Positions 49,604 to 60,197 are shown, counted from the stretch's first letter. The stretch is DNA of 64,000 nucleotides from Streptomyces sp. SID8374 (GCF_009865135.1 NZ_WWGH01000002.1:372001-436000); one strand, 5' to 3'. A program made the numbers and translations. The notes: generated by a model from the sequence alone, not told the origin.

Positions 49604-49654
49604 GTGTCCTCGTTCGTCATGATTATTGGCAGCAGGCGCGCCGGTCCGCAGTGA
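49604..49654 (+). CDS. leader peptide of the citramalate synthase gene
   Basis: From GTG 49604 the reading is MSSFVMIIGSRRAGPQ and stop; from ATG 49619 it is MIIGSRRAGPQ. Two consecutive Ile codons sit before a hairpin (49676-49692) and an intrinsic terminator (49710-49735). This is the layout of an isoleucine attenuator and fits the downstream enzyme, which makes an isoleucine precursor. Confidence 0.7.
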   Translation: MSSFVMIIGSRRAGPQ

Positions 49655-49709
49655 CCGTCCCGTACCACCATGTGCGGCACGGCCACCGTGCCCCAGACCC
49701 GCGCGCAGA

Positions 49710-49735
49710 CCTCTCGCACCCGCGAGGGGTTTTTT
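49710..49735 (+). terminator. attenuator terminator before the citramalate synthase gene
   Basis: A 7-bp stem, CCTCTCG with CGAGGGG (one U-G pair), a 6-base loop and six T (49730-49735). An upstream hairpin GGCACGG/CCGTGCC (49676-49692) can act as the pause structure. The 3' side of the terminator is 135 bp before the ATG at 49870. Confidence 0.8.
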
Positions 49736-49869
49736 CGTTTTCCGGCCCCCACCCGGGCCGGGCGGAGCGCGCGGGATGATGGGGGCAAGTGGAGCTGGGG
49801 GCTGTTCCGGGTTCCCCGGTACAGCCCCAGACCGTCCGGATCCACTCATCCGACAGGAGTCAGATCAGC

Positions 49870-51477
49870 ATGACCACCAAGGCCAACGCCACCGACGACA
49901 GTTTCCATGTCTTCGACACCACACTGCGCGACGGTGCTCAGCGTGAGGGCATCAACCTGACGGTCGCCGACAAGCTGACCATCGCCCGGCACCTGGACAC
50001 CTTCGGCGTCGGGTACATCGAGGGCGGCTGGCCGGGTGCCAACCCGCGCGACACCGAGTTCTTCGCCCGGGCCCAGCAGGAGATCGCATTCGAGAACGCC
50101 CAGCTGGTGGCGTTCGGCGCGACCCGCAGAGCCGGTGGCAGCGCGGCGACGGACCCCCAGGTGCAGGCGCTCCTGAACTCCGGTGCCCCGGTGGTCACGC
50201 TGGTCGCCAAGGCGCACGACCGCCATGTGGAGCTGGCCCTGCGCACCACCCTGGACGAGAACCTGGAGATGGTCCGCGACACCGTCTCCCACCTGCGTGA
50301 ACAGGGCCGCCGGGTCTTCGTGGACTGCGAGCACTTCTTCGACGGCTACCGGGCCAACGCCGAGTACGCCAAGTCCGTGGTCCGTGTGGCGTACGAGGCG
50401 GGCGCCGAGGTCGTCATCCTCTGCGACACCAACGGCGGCATGCTCCCCGCCCAGGTCCAGGCGGTCGTCTCCACGGTCATCGCGGACACCGGGGCCCGGC
50501 TCGGCATCCACGCCCAGGACGACACGGGCTGTGCGGTCGCCAACACCCTGGCGGCCGTGGACGCGGGCGCCACCCACGTCCAGTGCACGGCCAACGGCTA
50601 CGGCGAGCGCGTCGGCAACGCCAACCTCTTCCCCGTGGTCGCGGCCCTGGAGCTGAAGTACGGCATGAAGGTGCTGCCCGAGGGCGCGCTCGCCGAGATG
50701 ACCCGGATCTCGCACGCCATCGCGGAGGTCGTCAACCTCACCCCCTCCACCCACCAGCCGTACGTGGGTGTCTCGGCCTTCGCCCACAAGGCCGGGCTGC
50801 ACGCCTCCGCGATCAAGGTCGACCCCGACCTGTACCAGCACATCGACCCGGAGCTGGTCGGCAACACCATGCGGATGCTGGTCTCCGACATGGCGGGCCG
50901 CGCCTCCATCGAGTTGAAGGGCAAGGAGCTGGGCGTCGACCTCGGCGACGACCGCGCCCTGGTCGGCCGGGTCGTGGAGCGGGTCAAGGAGCGCGAACTC
51001 CAGGGCTACACCTACGAGGCCGCCGACGCCTCCTTCGAACTCCTGCTGCGCGGCGAGGTGGAGGGCAGGGCCCGGCGCTACTTCCGTACGGAGTCCTGGC
51101 GGGCGATCGTCGAGGACCGCCCCGACGGCACCCACGCCAACGAGGCCACGGTGAAGCTCTGGGCCAAGGGCGAGCGCATCGTCGCCACCGCCGAGGGCAA
51201 CGGCCCGGTCAACGCCCTGGACCGGGCCCTGCGCGTCGCCCTGGAGCGGATCTACCCCCAGCTCGCCAAGTTGGAGCTGGTCGACTACAAGGTCCGTATC
51301 CTGGAAGGCCGTACGGGCACCGAGTCCACCACCCGGGTCCTGATCACCACGGGCGACGGCGACGCCGACTGGGCCACCGTGGGCGTCGCGGAGAACGTCA
51401 TCGCCGCGTCCTGGCAGGCGCTGGAGGACGCGTACACCTACGGGCTGCTCCGCGCGGGTGTGGAGCCCACCGAGTAA
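49870..51477 (+). CDS. cimA: citramalate synthase (CimA type)
   Basis: 535 residues. It condenses pyruvate and acetyl-CoA to (R)-citramalate, a route to 2-ketobutyrate and isoleucine. It belongs to the DRE-TIM/isopropylmalate synthase family: FDTTLRDGAQREGINLTV at the N-terminus binds the metal and substrate. The EGGWPGANPRDTEFF segment and HAQDDTGCAVANTLAA (metal His) follow. The C-terminal LeuA dimer/allosteric domain spans ~400-535. The pattern is the CimA branch rather than LeuA. The ATG at 49870 has AGGAG 10 bp upstream. The leader holds an Ile-codon peptide and a terminator, supporting an isoleucine role. Some annotations call this family 2-isopropylmalate synthase. Confidence 0.92.
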   Translation: MTTKANATDDSFHVFDTTLRDGAQREGINLTVADKLTIARHLDTFGVGYIEGGWPGANPRDTEFFARAQQEIAFENAQLVAFGATRRAGGSAATDPQVQALLNSGAPVVTLVAKAHDRHVELALRTTLDENLEMVRDTVSHLREQGRRVFVDCEHFFDGYRANAEYAKSVVRVAYEAGAEVVILCDTNGGMLPAQVQAVVSTVIADTGARLGIHAQDDTGCAVANTLAAVDAGATHVQCTANGYGERVGNANLFPVVAALELKYGMKVLPEGALAEMTRISHAIAEVVNLTPSTHQPYVGVSAFAHKAGLHASAIKVDPDLYQHIDPELVGNTMRMLVSDMAGRASIELKGKELGVDLGDDRALVGRVVERVKERELQGYTYEAADASFELLLRGEVEGRARRYFRTESWRAIVEDRPDGTHANEATVKLWAKGERIVATAEGNGPVNALDRALRVALERIYPQLAKLELVDYKVRILEGRTGTESTTRVLITTGDGDADWATVGVAENVIAASWQALEDAYTYGLLRAGVEPTE

Positions 51478-51520
51478 CGCGCCCCGTCCCGCCCGCGAGA
51501 GACCCGCGACAGACCCGCCG

Positions 51521-51553
51521 AAGCCGCCGTCCCGACCCGGGGACGGCGGCTTT
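51521..51553 (+). terminator. cimA terminator
   Basis: A perfect 13-bp stem (51521-51533 with 51540-51552) has a 6-base loop and ends in TTT. Confidence 0.88.
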
Positions 51554-51603
51554 CGTACGTTCAAGAGGTGAACGCACAACGCGCCCTGCCTGGTCAGCAG
51601 ATG

Positions 51604-51699
51604 GGTCCGGACCAATCTCGGTGTGAAGTATTGACGGCCCTGTGTCGGCGGGGTTAACTCCTGCCGCAACGCCGGTACCGGTTCCGGAACCGGTACCGG
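51604..51699 (+). promoter_or_regulatory. lacI-type gene promoter with two palindromes
   Basis: TTGACG at 51631-51636 and a TTAAC-containing -10 region at about 51653-51659 form the best promoter. GGTCCGGACC (51604-51613) lies upstream. A perfect 28-bp palindrome with half CCGGTACCGGTTCC (51672-51699) lies in the leader. Both are possible operators; the 28-bp palindrome is the stronger candidate for autoregulation. This is the only notable content of the 313-bp gap apart from the cimA terminator. Confidence 0.6.
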
Positions 51700-51790
51700 A
51701 ACGCGTCTCCCGTACGTGCTCCGCAGCCCTGCCCCAGCCCTGTCCCTGCTCTGCTCAGCCTGCCCCTTGCCTGGTCCAACGGAGGCCCAG

Positions 51791-52765
51791 ATGCGTGTCA
51801 CCATCGCCGATGTCGCCCGTGAGGCCGGCGTCAGCAAGACGACCGTGTCGCGGGTCATCAACACCAAGGGCGAGGTGGACGGTGCCACCGCCGCCCGTGT
51901 TCGTGAAGTGATCGCACAGCTCGGCTATGTGCCCAGCTCCGGAGCGGTGGGCCTGGCCCGTGGCTCCAGCCGTACCGTCGGGATGCTGGTCCCCTCGCTG
52001 ACCTGGCCGTGGATGGGGGAGCTGCTCCAGGGGGTCGTCGACACCGTCGAGGCCGCCGACCACGGGCTGCTGCTGTTCACCTGCAACCGGGGTGCCGAGT
52101 CCGTCCAGCGCTTCACCACCCAGGTGACCGCGCGCGCCTTCGACGGGCTCGTCGTCGTGGAGCCGGAGAACACCCTCGGCCACCTCACCGCCCTGCACCG
52201 CGACGGCCTGCCGATCGTCCTCATCGACGACCGCGGCCACCACCCCGCGTTCCCCTCCGTCGTGACCACCAACCACGAGGGAGGAGCGTCGGCGGCCCGC
52301 CACCTGCTCGCCGCCGGACGCTCCAGGCCCGTCGTCCTCACCGGACCCCAGCACTTCGGCTGCGTACGGGACCGGCTCGGCGGGTTCCGCTCGGTCCTGC
52401 CCGAAGTCCGCGTCGTCGAAGGGGACTTCACCGAAGTCGGCGGCCGCCTGGCCATGGAGGAACTCCTCGCCCGGGGCGTCGGGTTCGACTCCGTCTTCGC
52501 GCACAACGACATCAGCGCGGCCGGTGTGCTGCGGGCCCTGCGCGCCGCCGGACGCCGGGTCCCGGACGATGTCGCGGTCGTCGGCTTCGACGACATCCCG
52601 ATGGCCGAACACACCGAACCGCCCCTCACCACCGTGCGCCAGCCCACCCGCCGCATGGGTGAGACGGCCGCCCGGATGCTGCTCTCCCACCTCGGCGGCA
52701 CGCCCGTACCCGACGGCCCGGCCGTGCTGCCCACCGAACTGGTCGTGCGCCACTCGGCGCCGTGA
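51791..52765 (+). CDS. LacI-family regulator of the beta-glucoside locus
   Basis: 324 residues. The N-terminal helix-turn-helix and hinge (TIADVAREAGVSKTTVSRVIN) are followed by a periplasmic-binding-protein-like sugar sensor (VGMLVPSLTWPWMGELLQG, VVGFDDIPMAEHTEPPLTTV). It likely binds a beta-glucoside or oligosaccharide and releases DNA. The ATG at 51791 has GGAGG at 5-bp spacing. It is followed by the transporter genes after 87 bp and probably controls them. A LacI-type operator, TGAGAGCGCTCTCA, just before the GH3 gene is the best predicted target, while no identical site precedes the binding-protein gene. Confidence 0.92.
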   Translation: MRVTIADVAREAGVSKTTVSRVINTKGEVDGATAARVREVIAQLGYVPSSGAVGLARGSSRTVGMLVPSLTWPWMGELLQGVVDTVEAADHGLLLFTCNRGAESVQRFTTQVTARAFDGLVVVEPENTLGHLTALHRDGLPIVLIDDRGHHPAFPSVVTTNHEGGASAARHLLAAGRSRPVVLTGPQHFGCVRDRLGGFRSVLPEVRVVEGDFTEVGGRLAMEELLARGVGFDSVFAHNDISAAGVLRALRAAGRRVPDDVAVVGFDDIPMAEHTEPPLTTVRQPTRRMGETAARMLLSHLGGTPVPDGPAVLPTELVVRHSAP

Positions 52766-52852
52766 CGGACCCGGCCCCCGGCCGCGCCCCGCCTCACCCC
52801 TTCCACCCTCCGCCGGATCGACCCGACCCGGCAGCCCTTCCCTGGAGTCGCC

Positions 52853-54532
52853 ATGCCCGTACGCCGTCGCACCACGCTCAGAGCGGTCGCCGCTGCCACC
52901 GTCGTGATCGCCCTCGCCGCAGGCTGCTCGAACGCCAACTCCGGTGCCAACAAGGGCGGTGGCGCCTCCGCCACCGGCGTACTGACCCTCGGCAAGCCGG
53001 ACGGGCCGCAGACCAACAACAGCAACCCGTTCCTCAACACCTCGGCGGGCGCCACGCTCGGCTACCGGTACATGATCTACGAGCCGCTGGCCATGACGAA
53101 CATGATCAAGCCCACCGACAAGGCGGACCCCTGGCTCGCCACCGACTGGGAGTGGGAGGCCAACTTCACCAAGGTCACCTTCACCCTGGACGCCCGGGCG
53201 AAGTGGGCCGACGGCAAGCCCCTGACGGCGGCCGACGTGGAGTACACGTTCAACCTCTTGAAGAAGCACCCGGCGCTCAACGGCAACGGAATCCCCTTCG
53301 ACGGGATCGCGGTCGAGGACGGGAAGGTCGTCCTGACCTTCAAGGAGTCCCAGTTCGTCAACCAGAACAAGATCATCCAGACCTTCATCGTGCCCAAGCA
53401 CATCTGGGAGAAGGTCGACAACCCGGAGACGTGGCCCAACCGCACGCCCGTCGGCTCCGGCCCGTACAAGCTGAAGACGTTCACCCCGCAGACCACCACC
53501 CTGATCGCCACGCCGACCTACTGGAACGGCAAGACCAAGGTGAAGGAGCTGCGCTACACGGCGTACAACGACAACAGCGCCGCCACCACCGCGCTGGCCA
53601 CCGGCAAGGTCGAGTGGTCCTTCGTCTTCATGCCGAACCACAAGCAGCTCTTCATCGACAAGGACCCCAAGAACCACAAGCTGTGGTTCCCCTCCGGCCT
53701 CGGCATCCACGGCCTCTGGTTCAACACCGCCCGCAAACCCTTCGACAACCCGGCGCTCCGCAAGGCGATGGCGATGGTGGTGGACCGCAAGGCCATCCAC
53801 ATCCAGGCCCAGGCCACGCTCTACCCGGAGATCACCAACCCCACCGGCATCCCGCTCCCGGCCGGTGAGCCCTTCCTCGCCCCCGAGTACCAGAGCGCCA
53901 ACACCAAGCCCGATGTCGCCGGGGCGAAGAAGCTGCTGGCCGACGCCGGGTTCACACTTCAAGGCGGGGTGCTCAAGGACCCGTCCGGCAAGCCGGTGAC
54001 ACTCACCTTCACCGACCCGGCCGGCTGGAACGACTACATCACCGGTCTCGCGATCATCAAGGACAACATCAAGCAGCTCGGCATCGAGGCCAAGGTCAAG
54101 ACCCAGACCGCCGAGGCCTGGGGCGTGGACGTGGCCAACGGCAACTTCGACGCCACCCTGCACTGGACCAACAGCGGCGCCACGCCCTACGACATGTACC
54201 AGAACATCATGGACGGCGCCCTGCTCCAGCCCATCGGCAAGAGCTCCCAGCTGGGCAACTTCGGCCGCTTCAAGAACGACGAGGCCACCGCCGCCCTCAA
54301 GGAGTACGCCAACGCCAAGGACGAGGGGACCCGTACCAAGGCGCTGCACACCCTCCAGAAGATCTTCGTGGAGCAGGCGCCCGTGATCCCGACGGCCGCC
54401 GCCCCGATCGGCGCCGAATACTCCACCAAGAACTGGATCGGCTGGCCCACCGAGGCCAACCCGTACGCCCCGCCGCAGCACACCCAGCCCAGCGCGCTGG
54501 AGATCGTGCTGAACCTCACGCCCGCCAAGTAG
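52853..54532 (+). CDS. family 5 (peptide/oligosaccharide) substrate-binding lipoprotein
   Basis: 559 residues. The signal peptide ends at the lipobox LAAGC, so the protein is lipid-anchored outside. The fold is SBP_bac_5 (GYRYMIYEPLAMTN, RAKWADGKPLTAADVEYTFNLLK, NRTPVGSGPYKLKTFTPQTTTL, FDNPALRKAMAMVVDR). Family 5 proteins bind peptides, nickel or, in some bacteria such as Thermotoga, cello- and other beta-oligosaccharides. The neighbouring LacI, GH1 and GH3 genes argue for an oligosaccharide. The ATG at 52853 follows TGGAG. First transporter gene, 18 bp before the first ATPase. Confidence 0.9.
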   Translation: MPVRRRTTLRAVAAATVVIALAAGCSNANSGANKGGGASATGVLTLGKPDGPQTNNSNPFLNTSAGATLGYRYMIYEPLAMTNMIKPTDKADPWLATDWEWEANFTKVTFTLDARAKWADGKPLTAADVEYTFNLLKKHPALNGNGIPFDGIAVEDGKVVLTFKESQFVNQNKIIQTFIVPKHIWEKVDNPETWPNRTPVGSGPYKLKTFTPQTTTLIATPTYWNGKTKVKELRYTAYNDNSAATTALATGKVEWSFVFMPNHKQLFIDKDPKNHKLWFPSGLGIHGLWFNTARKPFDNPALRKAMAMVVDRKAIHIQAQATLYPEITNPTGIPLPAGEPFLAPEYQSANTKPDVAGAKKLLADAGFTLQGGVLKDPSGKPVTLTFTDPAGWNDYITGLAIIKDNIKQLGIEAKVKTQTAEAWGVDVANGNFDATLHWTNSGATPYDMYQNIMDGALLQPIGKSSQLGNFGRFKNDEATAALKEYANAKDEGTRTKALHTLQKIFVEQAPVIPTAAAPIGAEYSTKNWIGWPTEANPYAPPQHTQPSALEIVLNLTPAK

Positions 54533-54550
54533 TACGGGGAAGAACCGGCC

Positions 54551-55624
54551 ATGACCACCGATCAGTCCGAGCCCGTGCGCACCGGCACCGATGTGGTGCT
54601 GGAAGCGCGCGGGGTCACCAAGCACTTTCCCCTGCGCCGCACCGCGCGCGACCTGTTCGCCCGTGAGCGCCGCAGCGTCCACGCCGTCGACGACGTCTCG
54701 CTCCGGCTCCGGCGCGGCACCGTCACGGCCCTGGTGGGGGAGTCCGGCTCGGGCAAGTCCACCGTCGCCCGCCTGCTCGCCCAGCTCTATCCGCTCACCT
54801 CGGGTGAGATACGGCTGGGCGGCAAGCCGGTCGTGGCCGGTCGTGGCCGGTCCTTCCGCCGTTACGTCCGCCGGGTCCAGCTGATCTTCCAGGACCCGTT
54901 CGCCTCGCTGAACCCGGTGCACACCGTGCGCTACCACCTCACCCGCGCCCTGAAGATCCACGGCCGGGCGGGCAGCGGCGACAAGGAGCTGGAGCAGGCC
55001 CTCACCGACCTGCTGAACCGGGTCCAGCTCACCCCGCCCCACCAGTACCTGGACAAGTTCCCGCACGAGCTGTCCGGCGGGCAGCGCCAGCGCGTCGCCA
55101 TCGCCCGCGCCCTCGGCGCCGACCCGCAGGTCCTCCTCGCCGACGAGCCGGTCTCCATGCTGGACGTGTCGATCCGGCTCGGCGTCCTCAACCTGCTCCG
55201 GGACCTCAAGGAGCGCCTGCACCTGGCGATCCTCTACATCACCCACGACATCGCCTCCGCCCGCTACTTCGCCGACACCACCCTCGTCATGTACGCGGGG
55301 CGGATCGTCGAGGGCGGCGACAGCGAGACCGTCACCCAGCGCCCGGCCCACCCCTACACCCAGCTCCTCATCGCCTCCGCGCCCGACCCGGACCGGATCG
55401 TCGCCGAGGAGGAGCAGGAGGAGACCGGCACCGGCGAACCGCCCTCCCTCATCGCCCCGCCGGCCGGCTGCCGCTTCCACCCCCGCTGCCCCAAGGCGAT
55501 GGAGCGCTGCCGCACCGAACTCCCGCCCCGCTTCGACCTGGCGGACGGGCAGTGGGCGGCGTGCTGGCTGTACGACGGCACGGGTGCCGGTGCGACCGTG
55601 GCCGGCAAGGAGGCCTCCCGGTGA
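54551..55624 (+). CDS. ABC transporter ATPase, OppF/DppF type
   Basis: 357 residues. Walker A is GESGSGKST, the signature is LSGGQRQRVAIARAL and Walker B is VLLADEPVSMLD. The His switch is ITHD, and the C-terminal oligopeptide-type extension includes CRFHPRCPKAMERC (Cys-rich, often Fe-S-binding in this group). With the second ATPase at 57630 it powers import. Unusually it precedes the permeases, while the OppD-type ATPase follows them. The stop overlaps the GTG of the first permease (GTGA). Confidence 0.93.
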   Translation: MTTDQSEPVRTGTDVVLEARGVTKHFPLRRTARDLFARERRSVHAVDDVSLRLRRGTVTALVGESGSGKSTVARLLAQLYPLTSGEIRLGGKPVVAGRGRSFRRYVRRVQLIFQDPFASLNPVHTVRYHLTRALKIHGRAGSGDKELEQALTDLLNRVQLTPPHQYLDKFPHELSGGQRQRVAIARALGADPQVLLADEPVSMLDVSIRLGVLNLLRDLKERLHLAILYITHDIASARYFADTTLVMYAGRIVEGGDSETVTQRPAHPYTQLLIASAPDPDRIVAEEEQEETGTGEPPSLIAPPAGCRFHPRCPKAMERCRTELPPRFDLADGQWAACWLYDGTGAGATVAGKEASR

Positions 55625-56601
55625 AGTACCTCCTCCAACGGCTCGCCTTCTACGCCGTCACCGCCTGGGCCGCCATCACCATCAACTTCCTCATCCCGCG
55701 CCTGATGCCCGGCGACCCCGTGCAAGCCCTGCTCAGCCGCTACCAGGGCCAGCTGGACACCAAGGCCATCGACTCCCTCAAGGCCCTGTTCGGCCTCGAC
55801 AAGCAGCAGTCGCTCTGGCAGCAGTACACCGACTACTGGGCCCACCTCCTCGACGGCGACCTCGGCCTCTCCTTCACCTTCTTCCCGACCCCGGTCAGTG
55901 AGGTGATCACGCAGTCCCTGCCGTGGACGCTCGCCCTGGTCGGCGTCACCACCCTCCTCAGCTTCGTCCTCGGCACCGGCATCGGCGTCTACAGCGGCTG
56001 GAAGCGCGGCTCGTGGCTGGACGGACTGCTGCCCGTCACCACCTTCATCTCCTCCATCCCCTACTTCTGGCTCGGCCTCATCGCCATCGCCCTGTTCGCC
56101 GAGAAGTGGTCCCTCTTCCCGAACTCCGGCGGTTACGACAACAGCCTCGTCCCGGCCTTCGACTGGCCGTTCATCTCCAGCGCGCTCTACCACGCCTTCC
56201 TGCCCGGTGTGACGATCGTGCTCAGCGCGGTGGCCGGCTGGATCCTCGGCATGCGGAACATGATGGTCACCGTCTCCTCCGAGGACTACGTGATGGTGGC
56301 GCAGGCCAAGGGACTCTCCGAGCGGCGCGTGATGTTCGGCTACGCCGCCCGCAACGCCGTCCTCCCCAACATCTCCGGCTTCGCCCTCTCGCTCGGCTTC
56401 ATCGTCGGCGGCACGCTGCTGGTCGAGATGGTCTTCACCTATCCGGGGATCGGCTTCCAGCTGCTCCAGGCGGTCGGCGCCAAGGACTACCCGCTGATGC
56501 AGGGCGTCTTCCTGATCATCACGCTCTCGGTCCTGGCCGCCAACCTGCTCGCCGACCTCGTCTACGCCGCCCTCGACCCCCGCACCCGGAAGGAGGCGTA
56601 G
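55621..56601 (+). CDS. ABC transporter permease, DppB/OppB type
   Basis: 326 residues, about six membrane helices, the first at KYLLQRLAFYAVTAWAAITI. The large outside loop holds an NPxxP-related sequence (RLMPGDPVQALLSRYQG). The cytoplasmic EAA loop is EDYVMVAQAKGLSERRVMF and the C-terminus is typical of OppB. It forms the translocation pore with the DppC-type permease. The GTG overlaps the previous stop by 4 bp; the next permease starts 6 bp after its stop, so all are translated from one mRNA. Confidence 0.92.
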   Translation: MKYLLQRLAFYAVTAWAAITINFLIPRLMPGDPVQALLSRYQGQLDTKAIDSLKALFGLDKQQSLWQQYTDYWAHLLDGDLGLSFTFFPTPVSEVITQSLPWTLALVGVTTLLSFVLGTGIGVYSGWKRGSWLDGLLPVTTFISSIPYFWLGLIAIALFAEKWSLFPNSGGYDNSLVPAFDWPFISSALYHAFLPGVTIVLSAVAGWILGMRNMMVTVSSEDYVMVAQAKGLSERRVMFGYAARNAVLPNISGFALSLGFIVGGTLLVEMVFTYPGIGFQLLQAVGAKDYPLMQGVFLIITLSVLAANLLADLVYAALDPRTRKEA

Positions 56602-56607
56602 CCCGCC

Positions 56608-57633
56608 ATGTCCATCACCGCCACCGATGTCGCCGTCCTGGACGGCGCGCCCGCACCCGAGGCGCCCACCCGCCGGGCCCGGCTCCGGTTCCTGCGCGGG
56701 GGCAAGACCCGTACCGGGCTGCTCATGCTCGCGTTCTTCGTCCTGCTCGCCGTGATCGGCCCGTGGATCGCCCCGTACGACCCCGACGCGATGAGCGACC
56801 AGCTCCTCCAACCGCCGTCCGGCGCCCACTGGTTCGGCACCACCCACACCGGGCAGGACGTCCTCTCCCAGATCCTCGTGGGCACCCGGGGCGTCCTGAT
56901 CGTGGGGTTCGTCGCGGCGGTCATCGCCACCGTGCTCTCCGTCCTCATCGGGGTCAGCGCCGGGTTCCTCGGCGGGGCGGTCGACGAGATCCTCTCCGCG
57001 CTCGCCAACATCTTCCTGGTGCTGCCGGGCCTCCCGCTGATCATCATCGTCGCGAGCTTCGTCCCCGACACCGGCGATCTGCTCATCGCGTTCGCCATCG
57101 CCCTGACCTCCTGGGCCTGGGGCTCGCGCATCCTGCGCGCCCAGACCCTGTCGCTGCGCCGCCGCGACTACGTGGAGGCCGCCCGCGCCACCGGCGAGTC
57201 GACCTGGCGGATCATCCTCTTCGAGATCATGCCGAACCTGACCGCCGTGATCGCCTCCGGCTTCGTCGGCACGGTCATCTTCGCCGTCCTCACCGAGATC
57301 ACCCTCGCCTTCATCGGCGTCGCGGACATCTCGCACTGGAACTGGGGCACCGTCCTCTTCTGGGCCCAGTCCAACCAGGCCCTCGCCCAGGGCGCCTGGT
57401 GGTGGTTCGTCCCGGCCGGCCTCTGCATCGCCCTGCTGGGCACCGCGCTCGCCCTGATCAACTTCGGCATCGACGAGTTCGTCAACCCGCGCCTGCGCAC
57501 CGCCACCGGCTCCTCCCGGAAGGTCAAGATGCGCGTCGGCTTCACCCCCGTCGCCCGCAAGCCCCTGAACGGCGGCCACCGGCCCCCGGGTGCCGACCAC
57601 CGCAAGCACAGCAGCAAGGAGCCGCGCCCATGA
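56608..57633 (+). CDS. ABC transporter permease, DppC/OppC type
   Basis: 341 residues with a cytoplasmic N-terminus and six helices. The DppC marker APYDPDAM followed by HWFGTTHTGQDVLSQILVGTR is present. The EAA loop is RRDYVEAARATGESTWRII. It pairs with the DppB-type permease. The C-terminal tail (~300-341) is long, basic and Pro-rich, beyond the usual end. The ATG start has GGAGG upstream in the end of the previous gene. The stop overlaps the ATG of the second ATPase (ATGA). Confidence 0.92.
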   Translation: MSITATDVAVLDGAPAPEAPTRRARLRFLRGGKTRTGLLMLAFFVLLAVIGPWIAPYDPDAMSDQLLQPPSGAHWFGTTHTGQDVLSQILVGTRGVLIVGFVAAVIATVLSVLIGVSAGFLGGAVDEILSALANIFLVLPGLPLIIIVASFVPDTGDLLIAFAIALTSWAWGSRILRAQTLSLRRRDYVEAARATGESTWRIILFEIMPNLTAVIASGFVGTVIFAVLTEITLAFIGVADISHWNWGTVLFWAQSNQALAQGAWWWFVPAGLCIALLGTALALINFGIDEFVNPRLRTATGSSRKVKMRVGFTPVARKPLNGGHRPPGADHRKHSSKEPRP

Positions 57634-58625
57634 GCGCCGAGCCGGTCCTCACCATCAGCGGACTGAACGTCGACTACGGCACCGACGAGCGGGCGGTGCA
57701 CGCCCTGCGGGACATCGACCTCACCCTCCACCGGGGCGAAGTCCTCGGCCTGGCAGGGGAGTCGGGGTCGGGCAAGTCGACCCTGGCGTACGCCGTGACC
57801 CGGCTGCTCCAGCCGCCCGGGGTGATCACCGGGGGAGACGTCCACTACCACCGGCCGGGCGGCGACCGCCTCGACATCCTCTCGCTCTCCCCGGAGCAGC
57901 TGCGCGCCTTCCGCTGGCAGGAGCTGTCCATCGTGTTCCAGGGGGCGATGAACTCCCTCAACCCGGTGCACACGGTCCACAGCCAGCTCACCGACGTCCT
58001 CAAAGCCCACCGCCCCGAACTGAAGAAGGCCCAACGCACGGACCGGGCCAAGGAGTTGCTGAGCCTCGTCGGGATCTCCGCCGACCGGCTCGCCGCCTAC
58101 CCGCACCAGCTCTCCGGCGGGATGCGGCAGCGCGTGATGATCGCGATGGCGCTCGCCCTGGAGCCCGAGATCGTCATCATGGACGAGCCGACGACCGCGC
58201 TGGACGTCGTGATGCAGCGTCAGATTCTGCGGCGGCTGGTCCAGTTGAGGGAACAGCTCAACTTCTCCGTCGTGTTCATCACCCATGACATCTCGCTCCT
58301 GATCGAATTCTCGGACCGGATCGCGATCATGTACGGGGGCCGCATCGTGGAGGAGGCGGGCGCGGCGGAGATCTACCGCGACCCCCGACACCCCTACAGC
58401 GACGGGCTGCTCCACTCCTTCCCCGCGCTCCACGGCCCGCGCCGCGAGCTGACCGGCATCCCCGGCTCGCCCCCGCACCTGTCCGCGATGCCGACCGGCT
58501 GCGCGTTCCACCCGCGCTGCGGCAAGGCGTTCGAGCCGTGCGACGTACGGGTCCCGCTGCTGGCGGCCCCGGCCCTGTCACCCGCCGAAGACCGCCGCAC
58601 GGTCGCCTGCCACCTGCACTCCTGA
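57630..58625 (+). CDS. ABC transporter ATPase, OppD/DppD type
   Basis: 331 residues. Walker A is GESGSGKST, the signature LSGGMRQRVMIAMAL, Walker B IVIMDEPTTALD and the His switch FITHD. The C-terminal oligo_HPN extension includes CAFHPRCGKAFEPC. It makes the heterodimer with the OppF-type ATPase. It overlaps the permease by 4 bp and precedes the GH1 gene by 43 bp; together the transporter genes and the GH1 gene appear to be one operon. Confidence 0.93.
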   Translation: MSAEPVLTISGLNVDYGTDERAVHALRDIDLTLHRGEVLGLAGESGSGKSTLAYAVTRLLQPPGVITGGDVHYHRPGGDRLDILSLSPEQLRAFRWQELSIVFQGAMNSLNPVHTVHSQLTDVLKAHRPELKKAQRTDRAKELLSLVGISADRLAAYPHQLSGGMRQRVMIAMALALEPEIVIMDEPTTALDVVMQRQILRRLVQLREQLNFSVVFITHDISLLIEFSDRIAIMYGGRIVEEAGAAEIYRDPRHPYSDGLLHSFPALHGPRRELTGIPGSPPHLSAMPTGCAFHPRCGKAFEPCDVRVPLLAAPALSPAEDRRTVACHLHS

Positions 58626-58668
58626 CCAGGCTGCCCCACCCGACCAGGCCCCTACGTACGGAGACCGG

Positions 58669-60062
<1,394 letters not shown>

Positions 60063-60081
<19 letters not shown>

Positions 60082-60119
60082 CATCCCCGGCCCATCCGGG
60101 ACGAACAGCGGTAACATCC
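60063..60119 (+). repeat. 24-bp direct repeat at the GH1 gene end
   Basis: The sequence 60063-60086, which includes the last GH1 codons and stop, recurs exactly at 60096-60119 (period 33 bp). It resembles the duplication at the SDR gene end. Confidence 0.9.
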
Positions 60120-60197
60120 GTGCGCACCCCGGGACTCCACCGCGTGATGCCTCAACGCCCCTGATCCGTAACACCGTCAATCCACCCGGCCCCAAAA

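Noticed and set aside
49588..49779. A 63-residue gene upstream of cimA
   Set aside because: It runs through the leader peptide and terminator in another frame and has no domain; the attenuator explanation fits better.
51602..51616. GGTCCGGACCAAT as a DasR (dre) site
   Set aside because: It matches the dre consensus at about 11 of 16 positions, missing the central TA. With a LacI gene adjacent, the assignment is not supported.
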